In this document: piece by piece, positions 41,162 through 55,454 of the stretch | Position numbering within the stretch: position 1 is the stretch's first letter | Layout of the letters: each line of letters starts with the position of its first letter | Program-made: the position numbers and the translations under genes | Notes under the pieces: model-generated | Databases searched by the model: none | Seen by the model: only the letters and a program-made list of their open reading frames with translations | Told to the model about the DNA's origin: nothing | NCBI GenBank assembly: GCA_023678885.1 | Contig: JAHCLQ010000827.1 | Location: 37,547-101,546, forward strand | Direction: 5' to 3' | DNA: 64,000 nucleotides | Origin: Pogostemon cablin | Lineage: Eukaryota > Streptophyta > Magnoliopsida > Lamiales > Lamiaceae

Positions 41162-43613
41162 ATGAAGGAAATTGGCATCATGATGTTGGAAATTAGCATC
41201 ATGATGAAAGAAAAGAGCAACATGTTGAAGGAAATGAGCATCACGGTGAAGGGAATATGCATCATAATTAAACAAAATGAGCATCATGACGTAGGAAATA
41301 AGCATTATGATGAAGAAAATAAGCATCATGATGAAGAAAATATGCATCATGAGGAAAAAAATGAGAATCATGATTTAGAAAATGAGCATCATGATGAAGA
41401 AAATAAACCTCATTATAAAGAAAATATGCATCATAATGAAGGAAATGAGCATCATGATGTTGGAAATTAGCATCATGATAAAAGAAAACAGGTATTATGA
41501 TGAAGGAAATAAGCATCATGATGAAGAAAATAAGCATCATGATGAATAAAATATGCATCATAATGAAGAAAATAAGCATCGTGATGAAAAAAATGCATCA
41601 TGATGAAGAAAATAAGCATCACGATGAAGAAAATGATCATCATTATGAAGGAAACGAGCATCATGATGAAGAAAAATATGCATCATGATGAAGAAAATAT
41701 GCATCATGATGAAGAAAATGAGAATTATGATAAAGAAAATGTGCATCATGATAAAGAAAATGAGCATCATGATGAAGGAAATGAGCATCATGATGAAGAA
41801 AAATATGCATCAAGATGAATAAAATATGCATCATGATGAAGAAAATGAGCATCATGATGAAGAAAATATGCATCATGATGTAGAAAATGAATATCATTAT
41901 GAAGGAAATGAGCATCATGTTAAGAAAAATGACCATCATGACGATGAAAATATGCATCATGATGAAGGAAATATGCATCGTGATGAAGAAAATATGCATC
42001 ACAATGAAAAAAATTAGCATCATGATGAAGAAAATGAGCCTAATGATGAAGTAAATGAGCATCATGATGAAGAAAATAACCGTCATGATGAAGAAAATAT
42101 GCATCGTGATGAAGAAAATATGCAATATGATGAAGAAAATACTCATCATGATGAATAAAACGAGCATCATGATGAAGAAAATATGCATCGTGATGAAGAA
42201 AGTACACATCATGACGTAGGAAATAAGCATCATGGTGAACAAAATATGTATCATTATGAAGGAAATGAACATCGCGATAAAGAAATTAGCTTCATGATGA
42301 AGGAAATGAGGATCGCGATGAAAGAAATGAGCATTACGATGAAAAAAATGAGCATCACGATGAGGAACATACACACCATGATGAAGAAAATATGCATAAT
42401 AATGAAGAAAATATGCATCAAGATGAATGAAATGGGCATCATGATGAAAAAAATGAGCTTCATGATGAAGAAAATAAGCATACTGATGAAGAAATTGAGT
42501 ATCATGATGAAGAAAATGAGCATCATGATGAAGAAAATTAGAACCATGATAAAGAAAATATGCATCATGATGAAGAAAATGATCATCATGATGAAGAAAA
42601 TATGCATTATGATGAAGAAAATGAGCAATATGCGTCATGATAAGAAAATATGCATGATGATGAAGGAAGTATGCATCAGAAAGAAGAAAATATGCATCAT
42701 GGTAAAGAAAATGATGGAAGCATCACAATTAAGGAAATATGCATCATGATGAAGAAAATATGCATCATGATGAAAAAATAAGCATCACGATGAGGGAAAT
42801 ATACAAAACGATGAAGAACATATGCATCATGATGAAGGAAATGAGCATAATGATGAAGAAAATGAGCATCATGATGAAGAAAATGAGCATCATGATGAAG
42901 GAAATGAACATCATGATGAAGAAAATATGCATCATGATGAAGGAAATGAACATCATGATGAAGGAAATGAACATCGCGATGAAGAAATTAGCATCATGAT
43001 GATGGAAATGAGGATCGCTATGAATGAAATGAGCATTACGATGAAGAAAATAAGCATCTCGATGAAGAACATACGCACCATGATGATGAAAATATGCATA
43101 ATGATGATGAAAATACGCATCATGATGAAGAAAATGGGCATCATGATGAAGAAACTGAGCTTCGTGATGAAGAAAATACGCATAATGATGAAGAAAATGA
43201 GCATCATGATGAAGAAAATGAGCATCATGATGATGAAGATGAGAACCATGATAAAGAAAATTTGCATCATGATGAAGAAAATGATCATCATGAAGAAGAA
43301 AATATGCATGATGATGAAGAAAATGAGCAATATGCATCATGATGAAGAAAATATGCATGATGATAAAGAAAATAGGCATCAGAAAGAAGAAAATATGCCT
43401 CATGATGAAGAAAATGAGCATCACAATAAAGGGAATATACATCATGGTGAAGAAAATATGCATCACGATGAAGGAAATATGTAAAACTATGAAGAACATA
43501 TCCATCATGATGAAGGAAATGAGAATAATGATGAATAAAATGAGCATCATAATGAAGAAAATGAGTATCATGATGAAGAAAATATGCGTCATGATGAAGG
43601 AAAAGAGCATCTG
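41162..43613 (+). repeat. HOR copy H18 (2,452 bp), cluster IV, mosaic right arm
   Basis: The left arm matches H17 (CATACTGATG near 42479), with private CACGGTGAAGG near 41243 and GAGCCTAATG near 42037. From about 42.7 kb the right arm looks like H15 rather than H16/H17: it has CATGGTAAAGAAAATG, GATGATGAAAATACGC and GAACATCATG where H16/H17 have GAAAATCATG. This suggests a conversion tract. Confidence 0.92.
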
Positions 43614-45972
43614 ATGAAGGAAATTGGCATCATGATGTTGAAATTAGCATCATGATGAAAGAAAAGAGCAACATGTTGAAGGAAATGAGCATCACGATGA
43701 AGGGAATATGCATCATAATTAAACAAAATGAGCATCATGACGTAGGAAATAAGCATTATGATGAAGAAAATAAGCATCATGATAAAGAAAATATGCATCA
43801 TGAGGAAAAAAATGAGAATCATGATTTAGAAAATGAGCATCATGATGAAGAAAATAAACCTCATTATAAAGAAAATATGCATCATAATGAAGGAAATGAA
43901 CATCATGATGTTGGAAATTAGCATCATGATAAAAGAAAACAGGTATTATGATGAAGGAAATAAGCATCATGATGAAGAAAATAAGCATCATGATGAATAA
44001 AATATGCATCATAATGAAGAAAATAAGCATCGTAATGAAAAAAATGCATCATGATGAAGAAAATAAGCATCACGATGAAGAAAATGATCATCATTATGAA
44101 GGAAACGAGCATCATGATGAAGAAAAATATGCATCATGATGAAGAAAATATGCATCATGATGAAGAAAATGAGAATTATGATAAAGAAAATGTGCATCAT
44201 GATAAAGAAAATGAGCATCATGATGAAGGAAATGAGCATCATGATGAAGAAAAATATGCATCATGATGAATAAAATATGCATCATGATGAAGAAAATGAG
44301 CATCATGATGAAGAAAATATGCATCATGATGTAGAAAATGAATATCATTATGAAGGAAATGAGCATCATGTTAAGAAAAATGAGCATCATGACGATGAAA
44401 ATATGCATCATGATGAAGGAAATATGCATCGTGATGAAGAAAATATGCATCACAATGAAAAAAATTAGCATCATGATGAAGAAAATGAGCATAATGATGA
44501 AGTAAATGAGCATCATGATGAAGAAAATAACCGTCATGATGAAGAAAATATGCATCGTGATGAAGAAAATATGCAATATGATGAAGAAAATACTCATCAT
44601 GATGAATAAAACGAGCATCATGATGAAGAAAATATGCATCGTGATGAAGAAAGTACACATCATGACGTAGGAAATAAGCATCATGGTGAACAAAATATGT
44701 ATCATGATGAAGGAAATGAACATCGCGATAAAGAAATTAGCTTCATGATGAAGGAAATGAGGATCGCTATGAAAGAAATGAGCATTACGATGAAAAAAAT
44801 GAGCATCACGATGAGGAACATACACACCATGATGAAGAAAATATGCATAATAATGAAGAAAATATGCATCAAGATGAATGAAATGGGCATCATGATGAAA
44901 AAAATGAGCTTCATGATGAAGAAAATAAGCATAATGATGAAGAAATTGAGTATCATGATGAAGAAAATGAGCATCATGATGAAGAAAATTAGAACCATGA
45001 TAAAGAAAATATGCATCATGATGAAGAAAATGATCATCATGATGAAGAAAATATGCATTATGATGAAGAAAATGAGCAATATGCGTCATGATAAGAAAAT
45101 ATGCATGATGATGAAGGAAATATGCATCAGAAAGAAGAAAATATGCATCATGATGAAAAAAATGATGGAAGCATCACAATTAAGGAAATATGCATCATGA
45201 TGAAGAAAATATGCATCATGATGAAAAAATAAGCATCACGATGAGGGAAATATACAAAACGATGAAAAACATATGCATCATGATGAAGGAAATGAGCATA
45301 ATGACGAAGAAAATGAGCATCATGATGAAGAAAATGAGCATCATGATGAAGGAAATGAAAATCATGATGAAGAAAATATGCATCATGATGATGGAAATGA
45401 GGATCGCTATGAATGAAATGAGCATTACGATGAAGAAAATAAGCATCTCGATGAAGAACATACGCACCATGAAGATTAAAATATGCATAATGATGAAGAA
45501 AATACGCATCATGATGAAGAAAATGGGCATCATGATGAAGAAAATGAACTTCATGATGAAGAAATACGCATAATGATGAAGAAAATGAGCATCATGATGA
45601 AGAAAATGAGCATCACGATGATGAAGATGAGAACCAAGATAAAGAAAATTTGCATCATGATGAAGAAAATGATCATCATGAAGAAGAAATATGCATCATG
45701 ATGAAGAAAATATGCATGATGATAAAGAAAATAGGCATCAGAAAAAAGAAAATATGCATCATGATGAAGAAAATGAGCATCACAATTAAGGGAATATGCA
45801 TCATGATGAAGAATATATGCATCACGATTAAGGAAATATGTAAAACTATGAAGAACATATCCATCATGATGAAGGAAATGAGAATAATGATGAATAAAAT
45901 GAGCATCATGATGAAGAAAATGAGTATCATGATGAAGAAAATATGCGTCATGATTAAGGAAAAGACCATCTG
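43614..45972 (+). repeat. HOR copy H19 (2,359 bp), A/B recombinant
   Basis: The left arm and the first part of the right arm match H16/H17, including ATCGCTATGAAAG near 44765, ATGACGAAGAAAATG near 45301 and GAAAATCATG near 45357. At about 45388 the copy jumps within CATCATGATGATGG, losing 62 bp (two monomers and the CGCG word), and continues as B-type with GAAGAAATACGC near 45558. A start word one G shorter (GTTGAAATTAGC near 43636) is private. Confidence 0.9.
45380..45400 (+). other. Recombination/deletion junction in H19
   Basis: The local word CATCATGATGATGGAAATG joins the monomer that normally leads into two GAAGGAAATGAAC monomers directly to ATGGAAATGAGG, which normally lies 62 bp further on. 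Upstream variants are those of H16/H17 and downstream variants are B-type, so the join coincides with a family switch. The shared CATCATGATG supplies the homology. Confidence 0.8.
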
Positions 45973-48340
45973 ATGAAGGAAATGAGCATCATGATGTTGG
46001 AAATTAGCATCATGATGAAAGAAAAGAGCAACATGTTGAAGGAAATGAGCATCACGATGAAGGGAATATGCATCATAAATAAACAAAATGAGCATCATGA
46101 CGTAGGAAATAAGCATTATGATGAAGAAAATAAGCATCATGATGAAGAAAATATGCATCATGAGGAAAAAAATGAGAATCATGATTTAGAAAATGAGCAT
46201 CATGATGAAGAAAATAAACCTCATTATAAAGAAAATATGCATCATAATGAAGGAAATGATCATCATGATGTTGGAAATTAGCATCATGATAAAAGAAAAC
46301 AGGTATTATGATGAAGGAAATAAGCATCATGATGAAGAAAATGAGCATCATGATGAAGAAAATATGCATCATAATGAAGAAAATAAGCATCGTGATGAAA
46401 AAAATGCATCATGATGAAGAAAATAAGCATCACGATGAAGAAAATGATCATCATTATGAAGGAAACGAGCATCATGATGAAGAAAAATATGCATCATGAT
46501 GAAGAAAATATGCATCATGATGAAGAAAATTAGAATTATGATGAAGAAAATGTGCATCATGATAAAGAAAATGAGCATCATGATGAAGGAAATGAGCATC
46601 ATGATGAAGAAAAATATGCATCATGATGAAGAAAATGAGCATCATGATGAAGAAAATATGCATCATGATATAGAAAATGAATATCATTATGAAGGAAATG
46701 AGCATCATGTTAAGAAAAATGAGCATCATGACGATGAAAATATGCATCATGATGAAGGAAATATGCATCGTGATGAAGAAAATATGCATCACAATGAAAA
46801 AAATTAGCATCATGATGAAGAAAATGAGCATCATGATGAAGTAAATGAGCATCATGATGAAGAAAATAACTGTCATGATGAAGAAAATATGCAATATGAT
46901 GAAGAAAATACTCATCATGATGAATAAAACGAGCATCATGATGAAGAAAATATTCATCGTGATGAAGAAAGTACACATCATGACGTAGGAAATAAGCATC
47001 ATGGTGAACAAAATATGCATCATGATGAAGGAAATGAACATCGCGATAAAGAAATTAGCTTCATGATGAAGGAAATCAGGATCGCGATGAAAGAAATGAG
47101 CATTACGATGAAGAAAATGAGCATCACGATGAAGAACATACACACCATGATGAAGAAAATATGCATAATAATGAAGAAAATATGCATCAAGATGAATGAA
47201 ATGAGCATCATGATGAATAAAATGAGCTTCATGATGAAGAAAATAAGCATAATGATTAAGAAATTGAGTATCATGATGAAGAAAATGAGCATCATGATGA
47301 AGAAAATGAGAACCATGATAAAGAAAATATGCATCATGATGAAGAAAATGATCATCATGATGAAGAAAATATGCATTATGATGAAGAAAATGAGCAATAT
47401 GCGTCATGATAAGAAAATATGCATGATGATGAAGGAAATATGCATCAGAAAGAAGAAAATATGCATCATGATGAAGAAAATGATGGAAGCATCACAATTA
47501 AGGAAATATGCATCATGATGAAGAAAATATGCATCATGATGAAAAAATAAGCATCACGATGAGGGAAATATACAAAACGATGAAAAACATATGCATCATG
47601 ATGAAGTAAATGAGCATTATGATGAAGAAAATGTGCATCATGATGAAGAAATTGAGCATCATGATGAAGGAAATGAACATCATGATGAAGAAAATATGCA
47701 TCATGATGAAGGAAATGAACATCATGATGAAGGAAATGAACATCGCGATGAAGAAATTAGCATCATGATGATGGAAATGAGGATCGCTATGAATGAAATG
47801 AGCATTACGATGAAGAAAATAAGCATCTCGATGAAGAACATACGCACCATGATGATGAAAATATGCATACTGATGAAGAAAATACGCATCATGATGAAGA
47901 AAATACGCATAATAATGAAGAAAATGAGCATTATGATGAAGAAAATTAGCATCATGATGATGAAGATGAGAACCATGATAAAGAAAATTTGCATCATGAT
48001 GAAGAAAATGATCATCATGAAGAAGAAAATATGCATCATGATGAAGAAAATGAGCAATATGCATCATGATGAAGAAAATATGCATGATGATAAAGAAAAT
48101 AGGCATCAGAAAGAAGAAAATATGCATCATGATGAAGAAAATGAGCATCACAATAAAGGGAATATGCATCATGATGAAGAAAATATGCATCACGATGAAG
48201 GAAATATGTAAAACTATGAAGAACATATCCATCATGATGAAGGAAATGAGAATAATGATGAATAAAATGAGCATCATGATGAAGAAAATGAGTATCATGA
48301 TGAAGAAAATATGCGTCATGATGAAGGAAAAGAGCATCTG
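45973..48340 (+). repeat. HOR copy H20 (2,368 bp), left arm B, right arm C
   Basis: A B-type start follows the B part of H19. The later left arm has cluster II markers (ATTCATCGTG near 46953, GATGAATGAAATGAGC near 47192) but GACGTAGG rather than GATGTTGG, so it is itself mosaic. The right arm is C-type (CATACTGATGAAG near 47867). Confidence 0.9.
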
Positions 48341-50750
48341 ATGAAGGAAATGAGCATCATGATGTTGGAAATTAGCATCATGATGAAAGAAAAGAGCAAC
48401 ATGTTGAAGGAAATGTGCATCACGATGAAGGGAATATGCATCATAATTAAACAAAATTAGCATCATGACGTAGGAAATAAGCAATATGATGAAGAAAATA
48501 AGCATCATGATGAAGAAAATATGCATCATGAAGAAAAAAATGTGAATCATGATGTAGAAAATGAACATCATGATGAAGAAAATGAGCCTCATTATAAAGA
48601 AAATATGCATCATAATGAAGGAAATGAGCATCATGATGTTTGAAATTAGCATCATGATAAAAAAAAAAACAGATATTATGATGAAGGAAATAAGCATCAA
48701 GATGAAGAAAATGTGCATCATGATGAAGAAAATATGCATCATAATGAAGAAAATAAGCATCGTGATGAAAAAATGCATCATGATGAAGAAAATAAACATC
48801 ACGATGAAGAAAATGATCATCATTATGAAGGAAATGAGCATCATGATGAAGAAAAATATGCATCATGATGAAGAAAATATGCATCATAATGAAGAAAATG
48901 AGCATTATGATGAAGAAAATGTGCATCATGATAAAGAAAATGAGCATCATGATGAAGGAAATGAACATCATGATGAAGAAAAATATGCATCATGATGAAT
49001 AAAATATGCATCATGATGAAGAAAATGAGCATCATGATGAAGAAAATATGCATCATGATGTAGAAAATGAATTTCATGATGAAGGAAATGAGCATCATGT
49101 TAAGAAAAATGAGCATCATGACGATGAAAATATGCATCATGATGAAGGAAATATGCATCGTGATGAAGAAAATATGCATCACAATGAAAAAAATTAGCAT
49201 CATGATGAAGAAAATGAGCATCATGATGAAGTAAATGAGCATCATGATGAAAAAAATAACCATCATGATGAAGAAAATATGCATCGTGATGAAGAAAATA
49301 TGCAATATGATGAAGAAAATACTCATTATGATGAATAAAACGAGCATCATGATGAAGAAAATATGCATCGTGATGAAGAAAGTACACATCATGACGTAGG
49401 AAATAAGCATCATGGTGAACAAAATATGCATCATGATGAAGGAAATGAATATCGCGATAAAGAAATTAGCTTCATGATGAAGGAAATGAGGATCGCGATG
49501 AAAGAAATGAGCATTACGATGAAGAAAATGAGCATCACGATGAGGAACATACACACCATGATGAAGAAAATATGCATAATAATGAAGAAAATATGCATCA
49601 AGATGAATGAAATGGGCATCATGATGAAAAAAATGAGCTTTATGATGAAGAAAATAAGCATAATGATGAAGAAATTGAGTATCATGATGAAGGAAATGAG
49701 CATCATGATGAAGAAAATGAGAACCATGATAAAGAAAATATGCATCATGATGAAGAAAATGATCATCATGATGAAGAAAATATGCATTATGATTCAGAAA
49801 ATGAGCAATATGAGTCATGATAAGAAAATATGCATGATGATGAAGGAAATATGCATCAGAAAGAAGAAAATATGCATCATGATGAAGAAAATGATGGAAG
49901 CATCACAATTAAGGAAATATGCAACATGATGAAGAAAATATGCATCATGATGAAAAAATAAGCATCACGATGAGGGAAATATACAAAACGATGAAAAACA
50001 TATGCATCATGATGAAGGAAATGAGCATTATGATGAAGAAAATGAGCATCATGATGAAGAAAATGAGCATCATGATGAAGGAAATGAACATCATAATGAA
50101 GAAAATATGCATCATGATGAAGGAAATGAACATCATGATGAAGGAAATGAACATCGCGATGAAGAAATTAGCATCATGATAATAGAAATGAGGATTGCTA
50201 TGAATGAAATGAGCATTACGATGAAGAAAATAAGCATCTCGATGAAGAACATACGCACCATGATGATGAAAATATGGATACTGATGAAGAAAATACGCAT
50301 CATGATGAAGAAAATACGCATAATAATGAAGAAAATGAGCATCATGATGAAGAAAATGAGCATAATGATGATGAAGATGAAAACCATGATAAAGAAAATT
50401 TGCATCATGATGAAGAAAATGATCATCATGAAGAAGAAAATATGCATCATGATGAAGAAAATGAGCAATATGCATCATGATGAAGAAAATATGCATGATG
50501 ATAAAGAAAATAGGCATCAGAAAGAAGAAAATATGCCTCATGATGAAGAAAATGAGCATCACAATAAAGGGAATATGCTCATGATGAAGAAAATATGCAT
50601 CACGATGAAGGAAATATGTAAAACTATGAAGAACATATCCATCATGATGAAGGAAATGAGAATAATGATGAATAAAATGAGCATCATGATGAAGAAAATG
50701 AGTATCATGATGAAGAAAATATGCGTCATGATGAAGGAAAAGAGCATCTG
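48341..50750 (+). repeat. HOR copy H21 (2,410 bp), left arm C, right arm C
   Basis: C-type left start: GAGCATCTG followed by ATGAAGGAAATGAGC. It has an A-run and a modified anchor at about 48659 (AAAAAAAAAACAGATATTATG), GAATTTCATG near 49069 shared with H27, and GATTCAGAAAATGAGC near 49792 and GCAACATGATG near 49921 shared with H22-H24. Its late right arm is the apparent source of the H22-H24 type, before their 36-bp deletion. Confidence 0.91.
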
Positions 50751-53102
50751 ATGAAGGAAATTGGCATCATGATGTTGGAAATTAGCATTTTGATGAAAGA
50801 AAAGAGCAACATGTTGAAGGAAATGAGCATCACGATGAAGTGAATATGCATCATAATTAAACAAAATGAGCATCATGACATAGGAAATAAGCATTATGAT
50901 GAAGAAAATAAGCATCATGATGAAGAAAATATGCATCATGAGGAAAAAAATGAGAATCATGATTTAGAAAATGAGCATCATGATGAAGAAAATAAACCTC
51001 ATTATAAAGAAAATATGCATCATAATGAAGGAAATGAGCATCATGATGTTGGAAATTAGCATCATGATAAAACAAAACTGGTATTATGATAAAGGAAATA
51101 AGCATCATGATGAAAAAAATGAGCATCATGATGAAGAAAATATGCATCATAATGAAGAAAATAAGCATCGTGATGAAAAAAATGCATAATGATGAAGAAA
51201 ATAAGCATCACGATGAAGAAAATGATCATCATTATGAAGGAAATGAGCATCATGAGGAAGAAAAATATGCATCATGATGAAGAAAATATGCATCATGATG
51301 AAGAAAATGAGCATTATGATGAAGAAAATGTGCATCATGATAAAGAAAATGAGCATCATGATGAAGGAAATGAGCATCATGATGAAGAAAAATATGTATC
51401 ATGATGAATAAAATATGAATCATGATGAAGAAAATATGCATCATGATGTAAAAAATGAATATCATGATGAAGGAAATGAGCATCATGTTAAGAAAAATGA
51501 GCATCATGACGATATAAATATGCATCATGATGAAGGAAATATGCATCGTGATGAAGAAAATATGCAACACAATGAAAAAAATTAGCATCATGATGAAGAA
51601 AATGAGCATCATGATGAAGTATATGAGCATCATGATGAAGAAAATAACCATCATGATGAAGAAAATATGCATCGTGATGAAGAAAATATGCAATATGATG
51701 AAGAAAATACTCAACATGATGAATAAAACGAGCATCATGATGAAGAAAATATTCATCGTGATGAAGAAAGTACACATCATGATGTAGGAAATAAGAATCA
51801 TGGTGAACAAAATATGCATCATGATGAAGGAAATGAACATTGCGATAAAGAAATTAGCTTCATGATGAAGGAAATGAGGACCGCGATGAAAGAAATGTGC
51901 ATTACGATGAAGAAAATGAGCATCACGATGAAGAACATACACACCATGATGAAGAAAATATGCATAATAATGAAGAAAATATGCATCAAGAAGAATGAAA
52001 TGAGCATTATGATGAATAAAATAAGCTTCATGAAGAAGAAAATAAGCATAATGATGAAGAAATTGAGTATCATGATGAAGAAAATGAGCATCATGATGAA
52101 GAAAATGAGAACCATGATAAAGAAAATATGCATCATGATGAAGAAAATGATCATCATGATGAAGAAAATATGCATTATGATTCAGAAAATGAGCAATATG
52201 AGTCATGATAAGAAAATATGCATGATGATGAAGGAAATAGGCATCAGAAAGAAGAAAATATGCATCATGATGAAGAAAATGATGGAAGCATCACAATTAA
52301 GGAAATATGCAACATGATGAAGAAAATATGCATCATGATGAAAAAATAAGCATCACGATGAGGGAAATATACAAAACGATGAAAAACATATGCATCATGA
52401 TGAAGGAAATGAGCATTATGATGAAGAAAATAAGCATCATGATGAAGAAAATGAGCATCATGATGAAGGAAATGAACATCATAATGAAGAAAATATGCAT
52501 CATGATGAAGGAAATGAACATCATGATGAAGGAAATGAACATCGCGATGAAGAAATTAGCATCATGATAATAGAAATGAGGATTGCTATGAATGAAATGA
52601 GCATTATGATGAAGAAAATAAGCATCTCGATGAAGAACATACGCACCATGATGATGAAAATATGGATACTGATGAAGAAAATACGCATCATGATGAAGAA
52701 AATACGCATAATAATGAAGAAAATGAGCATCATGATGAAGAAAATGAGCATAATGATGATGAAGATGAAAACCATGATAAAGAAAATTTGCATCATGATG
52801 AAGAAAATGATCATCATGAAGAAGAAAATATGCATCATGATGAAGAAAATGAGCAATATGCATCATGATGAAGAAAATATGCATGATGATAAAGAAAATA
52901 GGCATCAGAAAGAAGAAAATATGCCTCATGATGAAGAAAATGAGCATCACAATAAAGGGAATATGCTCATGATGAAGAAAATATGCATCACGATGAAGGA
53001 AATATGTAAAACTATGAAGAACATATCCATCATGATGAAGGAAATGAGAATGAGTATCATGATGAAGAAAATATGCGTCATGATGAAGGAAAAGAGCATC
53101 TG
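50751..53102 (+). repeat. HOR copy H22 (2,352 bp), cluster VI
   Basis: This is the first of three copies of exactly 2,352 bp (112 x 21). Shared markers are CAAAACTGGTATTATG near 51064, GACATAGG near 50878, GAGTATATGAGC-type changes near 51616, TGGATACTGATG near 52662, and a 36-bp deletion near 53050 (GAGAATGAGTATC). Private changes include GCATTTTGATG near 50785, GATATAAATATG near 51512 and GCATAATGATG near 51184. Confidence 0.94.
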
Positions 53103-55454
53103 ATGAAGGAAATTGGCATCATGATGTTGGAAATTAGCATTATGATGAAAGAAAAGAGCAACATGTTGAAGGAAATGAGCATCACGATGAAGGGAATATG
53201 CATCATAATTAAACAAAATGAGCATCATGACATAGGAAATAAGCATTATGATGAAGAAAATAAGCATCATGATGAAGAAAATATGCATCATGAGGAAAAA
53301 AATGAGAATCATGATTTAGAAAATGAGCATCATGATGAAGAAAATAAACCTCATTATAAAGAAAATATGCATCATAATGAAGGAAATGAGCATCATGATG
53401 TTGGAAATTAGCATCATGATAAAACAAAACTGGTATTATGATAAAGGAAATAAGCATCATGATGAAAAAAATGAGCATCATGATGAAGAAAATATGCATC
53501 ATAATGAAGAAAATAAGCATCGTGATGAAAAAAATGCATCATGATGAAGAAAATAAGCATCACGATGAAGAAAATGATCATCATTATGAAGGAAATGAGC
53601 ATCATGAGGAAGAAAAATATGCATCATGATGAAGAAAATATGCATCATGATGAAGAAAATGAGCATTATGATGAAGAAAATGTGCATCATGATAAAGAAA
53701 ATGAGCATCATGATGAATGAAATGAGCATCATGATGAAGAAAAATATGTATCATGATGAATAAAATATGAATCATGATGAAGAAAATATGCATCATGATG
53801 TAAAAAATGAATATCATGATGAAGGAAATGAGCATCATGTTAAGAAAAATGAGCATCATGACGATGAAAATATGCATCATGATGAAGGAAATATGCATCG
53901 TGATGAAGAAAATATGCAACACAATGAAAAAAATTAGCATCATGATGAAGAAAATGAGCATCATGATGAAGTATATGAGCATCATGATGAAGAAAATAAC
54001 CATCATGATGAAGAAAATATGCATCGTGATGAAGAAAATATGCAATATGATGAAGAAAATACTCAACATGATGAATAAAACGAGCATCATGATGAAGAAA
54101 ATATTCATCGTGATGAAGAAAGTACACATCATGATGTAGGAAATAAGAATCATGGTGAACAAAATATGCATCATGATGAAGGAAATGAACATTGCGATAA
54201 AGAAATTAGCTTCATGATGAAGGAAATGAGGACCGCGATGAAAGAAATGTGCATTACGATGAAGAAAATGAGCATCACGATGAAGAACATACACACCATG
54301 ATGAAGAAAATATGCATAATAATGAAGAAAATATGCATCAAGAAGAATGAAATGAGCATTATGATGAATAAAATAAGCTTCATGAAGAAGAAAATAAGCA
54401 TAATGATGAAGAAATTGAATATCATGATGAAGAAAATGAGCATCATGATGAAGAAAATGAGAACCATGATAAAGAAAATATGCATCATGATGAAGAAAAT
54501 GATCATCATGATGAAGAAAATATGCATTATGATTCAGAAAATGAGCAATATGAGTCATGATAAGAAAATATGCATGATGATGAAGGAAATAGGCATCAGA
54601 AAGAAGAAAATATGCATCATGATGAAGAAAATGATGGAAGCATCACAATTAAGGAAATATGCAACATGATGAAGAAAATATGCATCATGATGAAAAAATA
54701 AGCATCACGATGAGGGAAATATACAAAACGATGAAAAACATATGCATCATGATGAAGGAAATGAGCATTATGATGAAGAAAATAAGCATCATGATGAAGA
54801 AAATGAGCATCATGATGAAGGAAATGAACATCATAATGAAGAAAATATGCATCATGATGAAGGAAATGAACATCATGATGAAGGAAATGAACATCGCGAT
54901 GAAGAAATTAGCATCATGATAATAGAAATGAGGATTGCTATGAATGAAATGAGCATTATGATGAAGAAAATAAGCATCTCGATGAAGAACATACGCACCA
55001 TGATGATGAAAATATGGATACTGATGAAGAAAATACGCATCATGATGAAGAAAATACGCATAATAATGAAGAAAATGAGCATCATGATGAAGAAAATGAG
55101 CATAATGATGATGAAGATGAAAACCATGATAAAGAAAATTTGCATCATGATGAAGAAAATGATCATCATGAAGAAGAAAATATGCATCATGATGAAGAAA
55201 ATGAGCAATATGCATCATGATGAAGAAAATATGCATGATGATAAAGAAAATAGGCATCAGAAAGAAGAAAATATGCCTCATGATGAAGAAAATGAGCATC
55301 ACAATAAAGGGAATATGCTCATGATGAAGAAAATATGCATCACGATGAAGGAAATATGTAAAACTATGAAGAACATATCCATCATGATGAAGGAAATGAG
55401 AATGAGTATCATGATGAAGAAAATATGCGTCATGATGAAGGAAAAGAGCATCTG
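53103..55454 (+). repeat. HOR copy H23 (2,352 bp), cluster VI
   Basis: I noticed only a few differences from H24, such as ATTGAATATC near 54415. It shares GATGAATGAAATGAGC near 53711 with H24 but not with H22, so H23 and H24 are the younger pair. Confidence 0.94.

Noticed and set aside
47534..48844. Longest open frame, 436 codons on the minus strand, with repeated FFIMMHI-type heptads
   Set aside because: It is a by-product of a 21-bp stop-free monomer. The equivalent frame is broken by stops or shifts in most other HOR copies. There is no non-repeat domain and no start context, and similar frames exist on both strands over the same bases.
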